Shown here: positions 35,772 to 45,819 of the stretch, one piece after another
Layout of the letters: each line of letters opens with the position of its first letter
How positions within the stretch are numbered: the first letter of the stretch is position 1
From: Prochlorococcus sp. HOT208_60m_813O14
GTDB taxonomy: Bacteria; Cyanobacteriota; Cyanobacteriia; PCC-6307; Cyanobiaceae
DNA length: 64,000 nt
Direction: 5' to 3'
Assembly: GCA_002025945.1 (NCBI GenBank)
Contig: MWOO01000021.1
Span: 1 to 64,000 of the forward strand
Notes under the pieces: generated by a model
What the model saw: the letters and a program-made list of their open reading frames with translations, nothing else
The model's database searches: none
Told to the model about the DNA's origin: nothing
Position numbers and translations under genes: made by a program

Positions 35772-36608
35772 TTAATTTTTTAGCGATGAGGCCAATAAAG
35801 CATTTAAAGAATGTGATCCTTTATAAACTAAAATTTGAGCCTTAGGTAACCCTACCAAAGCCAAGTCCCCAATTAGGTCTAAAATTTTATGTCTTATAGG
35901 TTCATTATCAAATCTTAATGGTGGATTGACCCATTTATCACCATCACAAACAAGGGCATTTTCCAAACTTCCGCCTTTTATTAATCCAAGTTCACTTAAC
36001 TCTTGAAATTGATCTTTAAAACCAAATGTTCTGGCAGGCGCAATCATTTCAACAAAACTTTTTGGATTTAAATCAATTACAAAAGTTTGATTTCCAATTG
36101 CTCTATAGGCAAAACTTATGGTGGATATAATTGTAGTTTTTTCAGAAGGAGTTGCTGCTATAACTGAGCCTTCTTTATTAAAAATTATTGATTTATTAAT
36201 CTCTCGAAAAAAATTATCTGGTCTAGGTGCCTTTTTTATCCCCACTTCTTCAAAATCTCTAACCCACTGAATTGCCGATCCATCTAAAAGAGGAATCTCT
36301 TTACCATCAACCTCAATATGTATATAACTCAACCCGCACCCTGCCATTGAAGATAATAAATGTTCGATAGTATACAAATTTCTCCCCCCTAATTTAACCG
36401 CCGTACAAAGCATCGTGCTTCCAATTAAATCTTGAGTCAACTTAAAAATCTCGTTAGGTTTATCCCTAAAAGAGACATAATATCCTTCTTTCTCATATGG
36501 AGAAATTGTAACTCTTGTTTTTTCTCCACTATGAAGGCCTATACCTTCTCTGGAAAAAACACCAGCTAAGGTATAGCAAGAATCATAATTGGTAGGCCAA
36601 GAAAACAC
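35772..36608 (-). CDS. lpxC: UDP-3-O-acyl-N-acetylglucosamine deacetylase
   Basis: The committed, zinc-dependent step of lipid A synthesis. Zinc ligands are visible: the His in [13 protein letters not shown] and the His/Asp in [14 protein letters not shown]; the general acid His is in GSHSLN near the C-terminus. Length 278 is slightly short, as in other cyanobacteria. The start is GTG immediately after the bamA stop (no gap), followed by the conserved [13 protein letters not shown]. Confidence 0.95.
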   Translation of the reverse strand: MFSWPTNYDSCYTLAGVFSREGIGLHSGEKTRVTISPYEKEGYYVSFRDKPNEIFKLTQDLIGSTMLCTAVKLGGRNLYTIEHLLSSMAGCGLSYIHIEVDGKEIPLLDGSAIQWVRDFEEVGIKKAPRPDNFFREINKSIIFNKEGSVIAATPSEKTTIISTISFAYRAIGNQTFVIDLNPKSFVEMIAPARTFGFKDQFQELSELGLIKGGSLENALVCDGDKWVNPPLRFDNEPIRHKILDLIGDLALVGLPKAQILVYKGSHSLNALLASSLKN

Positions 36609-38741
36609 TTAAAACTTCCATCCAACTCCAAGAGTATATCTCCAATCACCACTTAGGTCTTTACTGGCAACATCTAATCTTAAAGGGCCAATTGGTGTTT
36701 TCACTCCAACTCCACCACCTATTGAATATCCTGAACCTGATTTCTGCAATAGTTTACCTGGTTTCCCAGGAACATCATTTTGAGTTCCTAAATCACTTCC
36801 TGCGTCAACGAATAAAGCTCCTGATAACATTTTCCAAACAGGGAATCTATATTCTATTGTCCCCTCAACAAAACTTTTACTAACAGCTAATTCACAAGAT
36901 CCCCAACCTCTTACAGATGATGTTCCTCCCAGACAAAATGCTTCGTATGGAGGCAATTCTCCAAGAATAGTTCCTGCATTAAATTTAAAGCCAATAGTTT
37001 GAGGACAGTCTTCACTATCAGCATTACTAGAACGACATGCTTTTGTTAAATTAATTAATTTCGTTGGTATAAAAAATGAATATGAGGCTTTCATCCTATT
37101 AAAAGTTGGAGAGTTTTCCCCCATTGAAACAAACTGTTCGGAAGCAAAGCTAAATTTATTACCTTCAGTTGGATTAGTGGAATTATTCAAATTATTTCTA
37201 GATGTACTGGCAATAAAACTTACTAATGTATTTTCAGCGGGGCATGAGCCATCATTTGGAGTAAATCCGATACAGATAATATCACTAATATTGCCTGTTG
37301 TTGGTGTTTGATCACCATAAGGTTTTTCATTACCATCACCATCAATCATCTTTACTTTTTTAAAATTCATTCCTGCTAGAACTCTCCATTTAGCTATCTT
37401 AAATGGATCTCCACCATTTAAAGGTCTTGAGAAAGAAAATCCACCTCCAGTATTTTCCAAAACTATTGATGAAAAAGTATCAGAGGTTGAAGTTGTTGTA
37501 TCATCCACGGCATATATTCTTCCTTCATTTTCACTTTTAAATTCCTGAGGATAATCTCTACTAAGAAAAATATTTGTTCTAAAAGAAGTTTTATGTTTAT
37601 CTCCTTTAATCCATGGATCTGATAGAGAAAAATTATAGGTTGTTGAATATTCTCCAAAATTCAGATTGAGATTGGTTGACCATGCCCTACCTAATGCATT
37701 TGTCTCCTGCAGACCAAGTGTCGCAAAGATACCCGAACCATTGCTATAACCTAAACCACCAGTTAATGATCCTGTTCTTTGCTCGCTCAAATCTAAGAAG
37801 ATTATTACTTTGCCAGGATTTGAATCGTCAGGGCCAAGAGAGACCTTTACATCATCAAATAATGATGTGGCATAAAGTCGCCTAATATCAGCTTCTAAGA
37901 TTTTTCTATTAAATATGGTATCTGGTTGTGTTTTTAACTCTCTTTTTATAACCCATTCTTTTGTTTTCCCCTTTCTAGGTTTCCCATCAATAAAAGATTC
38001 ACCATCAGACCCTGGGAATCTTAACTTAATATCGGATATGATGCCTTCAGAAACAATTAATGTTACTTTTCCTTTTTCAGAAATTCTATCAGGGCTTTTT
38101 ATTCTAGCTAAAGAATAACCCTCACTTTCATATCTTTGCTTTAAAATTTCAATTTTATTTTGAAATTCATTTAAATTAAGAGTTGTCCCATAATAATTTT
38201 TAAAAATATTATCTACATATTCATTAGATATTAAAGAGTTCGTTGGTTTAAGTTCAACCTTCTTCAAAATTGGATTAGGAACAACTTTTACAATAAGTTT
38301 TACTCCTAATGGCCCATCTTGAGAATTAATTTTAACTCCCGAAAACCAACCACTAGCATATATTGATTTAAGATCTTTTTCTAAAATTTGATTATCAACC
38401 AAACTGCCTGGCTTTATACTCATAGAATCATATGCAGCCAATTCAAGTTTTCTTCCCTCAGGATGATTTTCCCAACCCTCTATAATAATTTCTGAAATCA
38501 GAACACTTTCTTGATTAGTATTCTTGTTGTCTTCTGCAATAAAAAGGTTTTTATCTGACTTGAGATCTAAAACTTGAAATAAACCATTATCAATATTTTT
38601 GATTTCTGAATTTGTGATTGATAGATCAATATCATTTGGCAAGTACTTAGCGGCTAATTCTAAGTTAGTTGATATCAAAATCAACGGAGAACAAACAATA
38701 TTTGTGAAACCCTTTTTAAATTTCAAAAAATGTTTTTGCAT
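36609..38741 (-). CDS. bamA: outer membrane protein assembly factor, Omp85/BamA family
   Basis: The 710-residue protein inserts beta-barrel proteins into the outer membrane. Periplasmic POTRA domains are seen from about residue 85 to 320 (SEIIIEGWENHPEGRKLELAAYD..., IKLRFPGSDGE, then RRLYATSLFDDVKVSLG). The barrel has SSVRGWGSCE (lid-loop VRGW), RFPVWKMLSGALFVDAGSD and a terminal aromatic WRYTLGVGWKF. The N-terminus is hydrophobic near 12-31 and probably a signal peptide. It is upstream of lpxC, so outer-membrane protein and lipid A assembly are one transcription unit. Confidence 0.93.
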   Translation of the reverse strand: MQKHFLKFKKGFTNIVCSPLILISTNLELAAKYLPNDIDLSITNSEIKNIDNGLFQVLDLKSDKNLFIAEDNKNTNQESVLISEIIIEGWENHPEGRKLELAAYDSMSIKPGSLVDNQILEKDLKSIYASGWFSGVKINSQDGPLGVKLIVKVVPNPILKKVELKPTNSLISNEYVDNIFKNYYGTTLNLNEFQNKIEILKQRYESEGYSLARIKSPDRISEKGKVTLIVSEGIISDIKLRFPGSDGESFIDGKPRKGKTKEWVIKRELKTQPDTIFNRKILEADIRRLYATSLFDDVKVSLGPDDSNPGKVIIFLDLSEQRTGSLTGGLGYSNGSGIFATLGLQETNALGRAWSTNLNLNFGEYSTTYNFSLSDPWIKGDKHKTSFRTNIFLSRDYPQEFKSENEGRIYAVDDTTTSTSDTFSSIVLENTGGGFSFSRPLNGGDPFKIAKWRVLAGMNFKKVKMIDGDGNEKPYGDQTPTTGNISDIICIGFTPNDGSCPAENTLVSFIASTSRNNLNNSTNPTEGNKFSFASEQFVSMGENSPTFNRMKASYSFFIPTKLINLTKACRSSNADSEDCPQTIGFKFNAGTILGELPPYEAFCLGGTSSVRGWGSCELAVSKSFVEGTIEYRFPVWKMLSGALFVDAGSDLGTQNDVPGKPGKLLQKSGSGYSIGGGVGVKTPIGPLRLDVASKDLSGDWRYTLGVGWKF

Positions 38742-38787
38742 TATATCGTTTGATTAAAGTCCATAAAAGATTATTAATTAAATTGAG

Positions 38788-39516
38788 TTAAATGAAATTG
38801 TTTATTCTTCGGTGAATTTCACTATAAGCCTCAATAAGACCACCCAAATCATTTCTAAATCTATCCTTGTCAAGACTAACAATTATATCATTTTTCTGAT
38901 TAAGATCCCACAATCTACAATTATCCGGACTTATTTCATCAGCGAGTAATATATTTTTTTTAAAATCATAACCAAATTCCAACTTGAAATCTACAAGTTT
39001 TAGGTGAATATTTTGAAAAAATTTTTTCAGAATCTCATTTATTTTTAAGGTTAAATCTAAGATTAAATTTAGATTTTCAGAGCTTATAATATTCATCAAT
39101 TCAATTCTATCTTTTGTGATTAGCGGATCATTAAGTGCATCATCTTTAAGATAAATATCAATTAAGGGTTTTGCTAAAAGAGTTCCAGGCTTAAAGGTCG
39201 TTTGTTTACATAAGGAACCATAAGCATAATTTCTCAGGACAATTTCTAAGGGAATTACTTTTATTTTTTTTGCAATCATTGTATTTTGATTTTTTAGTTC
39301 AAGAAAATGAGTTGGAATATTATTCTTCATAAGAAGTTCGAAAATTCTTGCACTTATAAGACAGTTAAGTTTGCCCTTCCCCTCAAATTTTGCTTTTTTC
39401 AATGCATTAAAAGCTGTAGCATCATCTTTAAATTCAATTATTACTTTATCTAAATCATCATGAGTAAATACCTTTTTAGCTTTGCCTTCATAAATCAATT
39501 CGTATTTATTATTCAT
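38788..39516 (-). CDS. purC: phosphoribosylaminoimidazole-succinocarboxamide synthase
   Basis: It couples CAIR and aspartate to SAICAR with ATP, in purine synthesis. The 242-residue protein starts YELIYEGKAKKVF, with IPLEIVLRNYAYGSLCK, the KLVDFKLEFGYD region and LADEISPDNCRLWD intact. It is divergent from purD across 134 bases, so both purine genes may share regulation. Confidence 0.96.
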   Translation of the reverse strand: MNNKYELIYEGKAKKVFTHDDLDKVIIEFKDDATAFNALKKAKFEGKGKLNCLISARIFELLMKNNIPTHFLELKNQNTMIAKKIKVIPLEIVLRNYAYGSLCKQTTFKPGTLLAKPLIDIYLKDDALNDPLITKDRIELMNIISSENLNLILDLTLKINEILKKFFQNIHLKLVDFKLEFGYDFKKNILLADEISPDNCRLWDLNQKNDIIVSLDKDRFRNDLGGLIEAYSEIHRRINNFI

Positions 39517-39650
39517 TAAATTAATACTCCATTTGATTACTAAAAGTAAGATTTGTAATTAACATATTTATTAGAGATCAACTTTCAAAATAGTTTATTT
39601 CATTTTAACTGATTATTCATCGAAACCTCATAACCTTCAAAAACTAATTT

Positions 39651-40982
39651 ATGAGTATTAATTCAACAAGTTCTGAGAAATTTAATAGATTAGAAAATAT
39701 TTTAATAATTGGTAATGGCGGAAGAGAAAATTCTTTAGCTTGGGCTATTCAAAAGAATGAATTAGTTAAAAAAGTTTATTTAATCCCTGGCAATGCAGGA
39801 TCAGAAAGATTGAATAAATGTGAAAGAATAAAAATTGATATAAAGAACACAAAAGATTTGGTAGAAAAACTTAATTTTCTAAAAATAGATTTAATAGTGA
39901 TAGGACCAGAAGTTCCTTTAGCAAATGGATTAGCAGATGTTCTTCGCAAAAACAACTTTAAAGTTTTTGGCCCAGGCAAAGATGGTGCAAAATTGGAATA
40001 CAGCAAATCTTGGGCAAAGAAATTTATGCAAGAGGCAAATATTCCGACTGCTAAATTTTGGAAAGTCAATTCTCTAGAAGAAGCCAAAGAAATCATCGAT
40101 TCTTCCTCAATTCCACTAGTAGTAAAAGCGGACGGTTTAGCTTCAGGTAAAGGTGTTTTTATTCCTGATTCTAAAGATGAATGCTTTAAAGCAGCAGAAT
40201 CAATCTTCAATGGGAAGTTTGGTGACTCTGGTAATGTGTTAGTTTTAGAAGAAAAAATTGAGGGGCCAGAAGTTTCAGTTTTTGCCCTATGTGATGGAGA
40301 GAAATACATACTACTTCCGACCGCACAAGATCACAAACGTCTAAATGAGGAAGATAAAGGTCCAAATACAGGAGGGATGGGAGCTTATTCTCCTGCTCCA
40401 CTCTTAACGGAAGATTCCCTCGATATAATCACCAAAGAGATTATTGAACCCACAATAAACGAACTAAATAAAAAAAATATTGATTATCGAGGAGTAATTT
40501 ATTTTGGATTAATGATCACAAAAACAGGAGCCAAAGTTATAGAATATAATTGCAGATTTGGAGATCCAGAATGCCAAACAATAATGCCTTTGATGGATAA
40601 AGATTTTGTATTTCTTTTGGAAAAATGCGCAATGGGAAAATTAACTGGTTACGAAAAAATTGATACTAATGATAAGGTTAGTGGCTGTGTAATAGCAACC
40701 TCAAAAGGTTATCCGCAAGCATATAAAACAGGCTTTCCTATCAAAATAGGGAGGATCGAATCAAATGATTGTCAAATTTTCGACTCAGGTACGAGTTTTA
40801 ATGAAAAAGGGGAATTACTAACTGCTGGAGGAAGAGTTTTAAGTATTGTTTGCCAAGAAAAAAATTTTGATATGGTTTTTGAAAAAGCATATAAAAATTT
40901 AAAAGAAATAAATTTTGAGGGAATTTACTATAGAAATGATATAGGTCACCAAGTTAGAAAAAAATCTTCAAAGGAGATTTAA
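39651..40982 (+). CDS. purD: phosphoribosylamine-glycine ligase
   Basis: An ATP-grasp enzyme forming glycinamide ribonucleotide. 443 residues: start ILIIGNGGRENSLAWAIQ, then VIGPEVPLANGLAD, VVKADGLASGKGVF, the signature DHKRLNEEDKGPNTGGMGAYSPAP and EYNCRFGDPECQ. The 3' end is 4 bases from the nblS start, so the two are probably co-transcribed. Confidence 0.97.
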   Translation: MSINSTSSEKFNRLENILIIGNGGRENSLAWAIQKNELVKKVYLIPGNAGSERLNKCERIKIDIKNTKDLVEKLNFLKIDLIVIGPEVPLANGLADVLRKNNFKVFGPGKDGAKLEYSKSWAKKFMQEANIPTAKFWKVNSLEEAKEIIDSSSIPLVVKADGLASGKGVFIPDSKDECFKAAESIFNGKFGDSGNVLVLEEKIEGPEVSVFALCDGEKYILLPTAQDHKRLNEEDKGPNTGGMGAYSPAPLLTEDSLDIITKEIIEPTINELNKKNIDYRGVIYFGLMITKTGAKVIEYNCRFGDPECQTIMPLMDKDFVFLLEKCAMGKLTGYEKIDTNDKVSGCVIATSKGYPQAYKTGFPIKIGRIESNDCQIFDSGTSFNEKGELLTAGGRVLSIVCQEKNFDMVFEKAYKNLKEINFEGIYYRNDIGHQVRKKSSKEI

Positions 40983-40986
40983 GCCT

Positions 40987-43053
40987 GTGAATGATCCTTA
41001 TAAACGTGAAAGTGAAGAATATAATATTATCGAAAATGACGATATTAATCATAACTATTGGACCAATAGGCTTATTTCATGGTGGAGTGGATTCAGTTTA
41101 AGAACAAAATTATTAGCAATAGCTACTCTAGTCGTAAGTCTCTTGATGACAGGAATAACATTTTTTGCATTAAACAGTATTCAAAGAGATGCCGGTATGA
41201 ATGACACAAGATATGCTCGAGATCTTGGATTATTGTTATCTGGAAACGTAACAGAATTAGTTGCTAATAACCAAAAAAAAGAAATTTCAAACGTAGCAGA
41301 AAAGTTTTGGAGATCAAGTCGAAATCTACGTTATATATTTTTTACTGATGCTGAAGATATAGTTCAACTTGGCATACCGATCAGTGCCACCCCAACAAGT
41401 TCAGATAGTCAGTTTCAGCTAACTAGAAGATTAAAACTACCATCAGAACTAAAGAAAAGACCTCAATTCCCTTTAGTAAGGCAGCATGCTACTCCTCAGG
41501 GGCAAGTAACAGATGTATTTGTACCCATGTTATGGAAAGGGAAATATCTTGGAACTTTAGCTTTAGGAGTTACACCTAATAAAAAAGCATTAACGAGTGC
41601 TGCGCTTACAAGAGAAGTGACAATAGCTGTATTTATCTCTATTTGGGTTTTGGTAATACTTGGAGCTGTATTTAATGCACTGACAATAACTAGGCCTGTT
41701 AGGGAGTTAGTAAGAGGTGTCAGGGAAATTTCAAAAGGAAATTTCAAATCCAGAATTTCCTTACCAATGACAGGAGATCTTGGAGAACTTCTAAATGGAT
41801 TCAACAGAATGGCTACCCAATTAGAAAATTATGACGAGGCTAACATTGAGGAACTTAAAGCGGCACAAATAAAGCAGCAATCCCTAATAGCTACTATGGC
41901 TGATGGAGCAATATTATTAGACTCAAAAGGCAAAATTGTACTTGCCAATCCAACAGCAAAAAGATTATTTCGTTGGGAAGGAAGATTCTTAGAAGGTAAA
42001 CTTTTTTTAAATGAAATTCCCGAAATTTTATCTAACGACTTACATACAAATATAGAATCGATCTTACAAAGGGAAAAGGAAAAGGATGATTTAAGGTTCA
42101 GCTTAGGAGAACCGGCTAGAACTTTAAGAATTGTCTTGCAATCAGTTTTAGATACAAATAAAGTTGAATTAAAAGGTATTGCCGTAACTATTCAAGATTT
42201 AACAAGAGAAGTTGAACTTAACGCTGCACAAAATAGATTTATTAGTAATGTTTCGCACGAGTTAAGGACTCCACTTTTTAATATCAAAAGCTATGTAGAG
42301 ACTCTACATGATTTAAAAGATCAATTGTCTGATGAAGAACAAATTGAATTTTTAGGTATTGCAAATTCAGAGACTGATAGGTTAACAAGACTTGTAAATG
42401 ATGTATTAGATTTATCAAGGTTAGAGTCTGGGAAAATAATTCAACTGGAGGAAATGGACATAAAACCAGCAATAGAACAGACCCTTAGAAATTATAGGCT
42501 TAATGCTATAGAAAAAAATGTTTCATTAGCTCATGATATTGAGGAGACTATCCCTTCAATTCTCGGAAATTTTGATTTACTTTTGCAAGTTTTTGATAAT
42601 TTACTTGGTAATGGATTGAAATTTAGTCCAAAAAACAGCACATTAATTATAAGAGCTTATACTTGGCCAGATTCCTGTCCTGCTTTCCCTCCAATTAATA
42701 ATAATTTTGAAGCACCTCAATGTGAATTGGTTTCACCCCTACCAAAAGTAAGAATTGAGATTGCTGATACAGGTTCAGGAATATCTCAAGCTGATCAAGA
42801 AAAGATATTTGATCGATTTTATAGAGTAGAAAACGCTGTTCATACTGAGCAAGGAACAGGTTTAGGTTTATCTATCGTACGTGGAATAGTTGAAAAACAT
42901 GGTGGAGAAATTCGTATGGCTAGTGAATTAGGAGTAGGAACAACCTTCTGGTTTGATTTATCCTTAGCACAATCTGATAAAGATGAATTATTGACAAAAT
43001 CTATTAATAATAAAGATGATATTTCACTCTCTGAGATTAGTGAACTTATCTAA
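40987..43053 (+). CDS. nblS: NblS/Hik33 sensor histidine kinase
   Basis: A membrane histidine kinase of 688 residues that in cyanobacteria controls high-light and stress genes through RpaB. Order: TM1 (about 41-63), an extracytoplasmic sensor region, TM2 (about 210-232), HAMP (ITRPVRELVRGVREIS...), a PAS domain (about 300-410), HisKA with phospho-accepting His424 in SNVSHELRTP, and the HATPase (DNLLGNGLKFSP, DTGSGISQADQ, GTGLGLSIV). The start is GTG. Its 3' end overlaps kaiC's end by 4 bases on the opposite strand. Confidence 0.93.
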   Translation: MNDPYKRESEEYNIIENDDINHNYWTNRLISWWSGFSLRTKLLAIATLVVSLLMTGITFFALNSIQRDAGMNDTRYARDLGLLLSGNVTELVANNQKKEISNVAEKFWRSSRNLRYIFFTDAEDIVQLGIPISATPTSSDSQFQLTRRLKLPSELKKRPQFPLVRQHATPQGQVTDVFVPMLWKGKYLGTLALGVTPNKKALTSAALTREVTIAVFISIWVLVILGAVFNALTITRPVRELVRGVREISKGNFKSRISLPMTGDLGELLNGFNRMATQLENYDEANIEELKAAQIKQQSLIATMADGAILLDSKGKIVLANPTAKRLFRWEGRFLEGKLFLNEIPEILSNDLHTNIESILQREKEKDDLRFSLGEPARTLRIVLQSVLDTNKVELKGIAVTIQDLTREVELNAAQNRFISNVSHELRTPLFNIKSYVETLHDLKDQLSDEEQIEFLGIANSETDRLTRLVNDVLDLSRLESGKIIQLEEMDIKPAIEQTLRNYRLNAIEKNVSLAHDIEETIPSILGNFDLLLQVFDNLLGNGLKFSPKNSTLIIRAYTWPDSCPAFPPINNNFEAPQCELVSPLPKVRIEIADTGSGISQADQEKIFDRFYRVENAVHTEQGTGLGLSIVRGIVEKHGGEIRMASELGVGTTFWFDLSLAQSDKDELLTKSINNKDDISLSEISELI

Positions 43054-44579
43054 TTTTTATCTAATCCTTTAAAAACATTTTGAACATTTTGGTCAGGAAC
43101 AACTCTATGAGGAGCACCACTAAATATTTGTTCAAAATTAGAAAAAGAATCTTTTATTTCTGGACCTTTATTTGTAATAATAAATTCTCTTATTCGTTTA
43201 TCATGCCATGATCCACGCATTTTAAAAACATTTAAAGCTCTAGCCATCTCACCTTTTATTTCGACATATTGAAGCAATAATATCGTATCTGTAATAGTTG
43301 AAATGTGAGAATCGGTTATAGAATGACTTCCCATAAATTCTTCAGCTGTGTTAGTAAAAAATCCTGCAATCTCTTCTTGTTTTGTATAACCAGTAACTGC
43401 AATTACAAACTGTCTAAATGCATTCAAACTTACACCTCTGGCTAATGCAGATAGGGAATCAATTGCCATTCTTTTTGGTTTAAATTGATTAATTTGCGTT
43501 TTTATGATTTGCAAGTGATCTTCTAAACCTGTTGATTCAGGATATGCGCAAATAATTTTTAATAACCCATCACTTTCCATCTTTTCAAAATCTATCCCCC
43601 AACTAGTGGCATTTCTCAGTAATTGAGCCCTAGATTCCTCATATGCAAAAAGTATTGCTCTTTCATTGTTGTTATAAGCATCTTCAACAAATTTTGATAC
43701 GAGCATTGTCTTGCCTGTCCCTGTAGCGCCCGTAGCGAGAATAATAGAATCCTGAAAATATCCACCACCACACATATCATCAAGATCTTTAACTCCAGAG
43801 CTAATCCTAATATTGGAGGATCTCTGTGTTAATCTCATTGCTCCAAGGGCAAACACACTTATACCATCAATTCCCATAGTGAACGGATATTCTCCTTTCA
43901 TATGTACAGTGCCTCTTAACTTCAAAACTTCTAGAGTTCTTCTTCTTTTTTCAGACTCAAGAACATTTCTTAATAAGACAACATTATCAGATACAAATTC
44001 TTCTACTCCATATCTAGCAATTGGTCCGTAATCATCGACCCTTTCTGTAGTCATAACTGTTGTCACACCTATTTCCTTTAATCTTGCTATTAATCTGAAA
44101 ATTTCTCTTCTAACAACGTAAATGGCGTCATACTGTTGAAATACGGCAGTTATGGAATCTATTGCAACTCTTTTTGCTTTATATTTTCTAATTGCATAAC
44201 TAATTCTCTCAATAAGACCAGATAAATCAAAGTTCCCAGCAACATCCTGACCATCAGGATCAGGAGAGGCATCCAATATAAATAACTTATTTTGATCAAT
44301 TAATTCTTGTAAATCCCAACCAAAACTTGCGGCATTTCTAATAATGTCTAAGGGTGACTCCTCAAAAGTTACAAAGATCCCGGGTTCATCAAAATTACAA
44401 ATACCATGGTGTAAGTACTGAAGTGAGAAAACAGTTTTGCCAGTCCCTGAAGTACCACTAACGAGTGTACTTCTTGATACAGGTAATCCACCCCTACAAA
44501 CATCATCGAATCCTTCTATCCCAGTAGGCAGTTTTTGCACCTGCATTTTATTTGACTTACTTAATTTCTTATCTTTCAT
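43050..44579 (-). CDS. kaiC: circadian clock protein kinase KaiC
   Basis: A double RecA-like ATPase and autokinase. CI has Walker A GTSGTGKT (42-49) and the catalytic pair Glu73/Glu74; CII has the second Walker A GATGTGKT. The CII phosphorylation loop ITDSHISTITD places Thr422, Ser427 and Thr428 where S. elongatus has Thr426, Ser431 and Thr432. Length is 509 against 519 there, with a shortened C-terminal tail, the part that binds KaiA. It lies 70 bases downstream of kaiB; no kaiA is present. Confidence 0.97.
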   Translation of the reverse strand: MKDKKLSKSNKMQVQKLPTGIEGFDDVCRGGLPVSRSTLVSGTSGTGKTVFSLQYLHHGICNFDEPGIFVTFEESPLDIIRNAASFGWDLQELIDQNKLFILDASPDPDGQDVAGNFDLSGLIERISYAIRKYKAKRVAIDSITAVFQQYDAIYVVRREIFRLIARLKEIGVTTVMTTERVDDYGPIARYGVEEFVSDNVVLLRNVLESEKRRRTLEVLKLRGTVHMKGEYPFTMGIDGISVFALGAMRLTQRSSNIRISSGVKDLDDMCGGGYFQDSIILATGATGTGKTMLVSKFVEDAYNNNERAILFAYEESRAQLLRNATSWGIDFEKMESDGLLKIICAYPESTGLEDHLQIIKTQINQFKPKRMAIDSLSALARGVSLNAFRQFVIAVTGYTKQEEIAGFFTNTAEEFMGSHSITDSHISTITDTILLLQYVEIKGEMARALNVFKMRGSWHDKRIREFIITNKGPEIKDSFSNFEQIFSGAPHRVVPDQNVQNVFKGLDKN

Positions 44580-44649
44580 TTTTTAACTGAGAATAATTTA
44601 TAAAAAATAAACCTTTATTTACCTTTAATTATAAAAGTTTTTCCATGTG

Positions 44650-44967
44650 TTATTTATCTCCACTATATTCAGTTTCTGTTAATTCATCAAAAAGAAGATC
44701 TAAACCAATTAAAACTTTCTCTCTATCAGATAGGTCACCAATTATTTTTCTAACCGGTGGGGGTAATATTTTAGCTAAAGTTGGGGTAGCTAAAATCTTA
44801 TCTTCCTCTGCAAGTTGTGGTTGCTTAAGTACATCAATAACCTTTAACGCATATACTCCTTTAAATTCATTTTCTAATATTTCTTTTAAGGTATTTAAGG
44901 CTCTCATTGAATTAGGAGTATTTCCAGCGACATAGAGTTTTAAAATATATGTTTTTCTTGCTGCCAT
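44650..44967 (-). CDS. kaiB: circadian clock protein KaiB
   Basis: The 105-residue thioredoxin-like, fold-switching clock protein that binds KaiC in the evening phase. The [20 protein letters not shown] start and [20 protein letters not shown] motif are nearly family-identical. It is transcribed leftward, first of kaiB-kaiC. Upstream lies rplU, divergent, with 141 bases between; in Synechococcus the kaiA gene would sit between them. Confidence 0.98.
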   Translation of the reverse strand: MAARKTYILKLYVAGNTPNSMRALNTLKEILENEFKGVYALKVIDVLKQPQLAEEDKILATPTLAKILPPPVRKIIGDLSDREKVLIGLDLLFDELTETEYSGDK

Positions 44968-45108
44968 TGTTATAGTTCCTAAAATTGATAAAAATTTAAA
45001 ATAAACCTTGACTTATTACACTACAAAATAAGAAAATAAACAAACAATTATGATTGCTTATTTGGCTTAATCAAATTATAAATTTGAGCCTCATAGCGTC
45101 TTTAAGAT
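44968..45108. promoter_or_regulatory. kaiB-rplU divergent region where kaiA is missing
   Basis: A 141-base AT-rich gap. In S. elongatus and marine Synechococcus kaiA precedes kaiB; here no reading frame of kaiA, nor any recognisable fragment, remains. The gap must hold the two opposing promoters. I can see no clear operator. Confidence 0.55.
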
Positions 45109-45549
45109 ATGACCAATTCTAAAAAATCATTAAACAATTCCTCTGAAATGAATGAATTGTATGCAATAGCTGAAACTTCAGGACAACAATTTTGGTTCGA
45201 AGTCAACAGATACTATGACATTGACAGGTTAAATGCAAAAGAGAAAGACAAGATAACACTAGAAAAAGTTTTACTTTTAAAGGACAAAGAATCGATCACT
45301 ATTGGCAAACCTTATGTTAAGGATGCAAAAATTGAATTAGAAGTAGTCTCTCATAAAAGAGATAAGAAAATTCTTGTATACAAAATGCGTCCTAAGAAAA
45401 AGACAAGAAGAAAAATGGGACACAGACAAGAACTTACAAGAGTTATGGTAAAATCTATATCAATAGGTAAAGTCGCTCCAAAGTCTTCTTCAAAAAAGGA
45501 AACTGTTAAAAAGGAAACTAAACCAAAATCCGAAAAATCTAAAATTTAA
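45109..45549 (+). CDS. rplU: 50S ribosomal protein L21
   Basis: A 23S rRNA-binding protein of the large subunit. The core is ordinary (YAIAETSGQQFWFEV, VLLLKDKESITIGKPYV, KMRPKKKTRRKMGHRQ), but the 146-residue chain has a Ser/Lys-rich C-terminal extension (about 125-146, ending KPKSEKSKI) and a short N-terminal one. It is followed 9 bases later by rpmA, the usual pair. Confidence 0.96.
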   Translation: MTNSKKSLNNSSEMNELYAIAETSGQQFWFEVNRYYDIDRLNAKEKDKITLEKVLLLKDKESITIGKPYVKDAKIELEVVSHKRDKKILVYKMRPKKKTRRKMGHRQELTRVMVKSISIGKVAPKSSSKKETVKKETKPKSEKSKI

Positions 45550-45558
45550 ACATTTCTA

Positions 45559-45819
45559 ATGGCACATAAAAAAGGAACAGGTTCTACAAGAAACGGAAGA
45601 GATTCAAATTCCAAAAGACTAGGCGTAAAGGCATATGGTGGAGAAAGAGTAACTGCTGGATCAATTTTAATCCGCCAAAGAGGTACATCATTTTTACCAG
45701 GAATCAATGTTGGTAAAGGCAAAGATGACACACTTTTTGCTCTAAAAGAGGGAACTGTAAGTTTCGAAAGCATTAAAAGAAATTTAAGAAATAGAAAAAG
45801 AGTTAATATAGTTATCTAA
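45559..45819 (+). CDS. rpmA: 50S ribosomal protein L27
   Basis: L27 lies near the peptidyl-transferase centre. The 86 residues start [23 protein letters not shown], without the cleavable N-terminal extension of Firmicutes. GSILIRQRG and the rest are normal. The stop overlaps the stop of the convergent methyltransferase gene by 8 bases. Confidence 0.97.
   Translation: MAHKKGTGSTRNGRDSNSKRLGVKAYGGERVTAGSILIRQRGTSFLPGINVGKGKDDTLFALKEGTVSFESIKRNLRNRKRVNIVI

Noticed and set aside
39776-40309. Long antisense frame inside purD (177 codons)
   Set aside because: purD is complete and conserved on the other strand; the antisense product is serine-rich shadow sequence without family features.
44968-45108. 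Possible kaiA remnant between kaiB and rplU
   Set aside because: All frames are short and broken, and no KaiA-like segment can be read; the gap is ordinary AT-rich promoter DNA.
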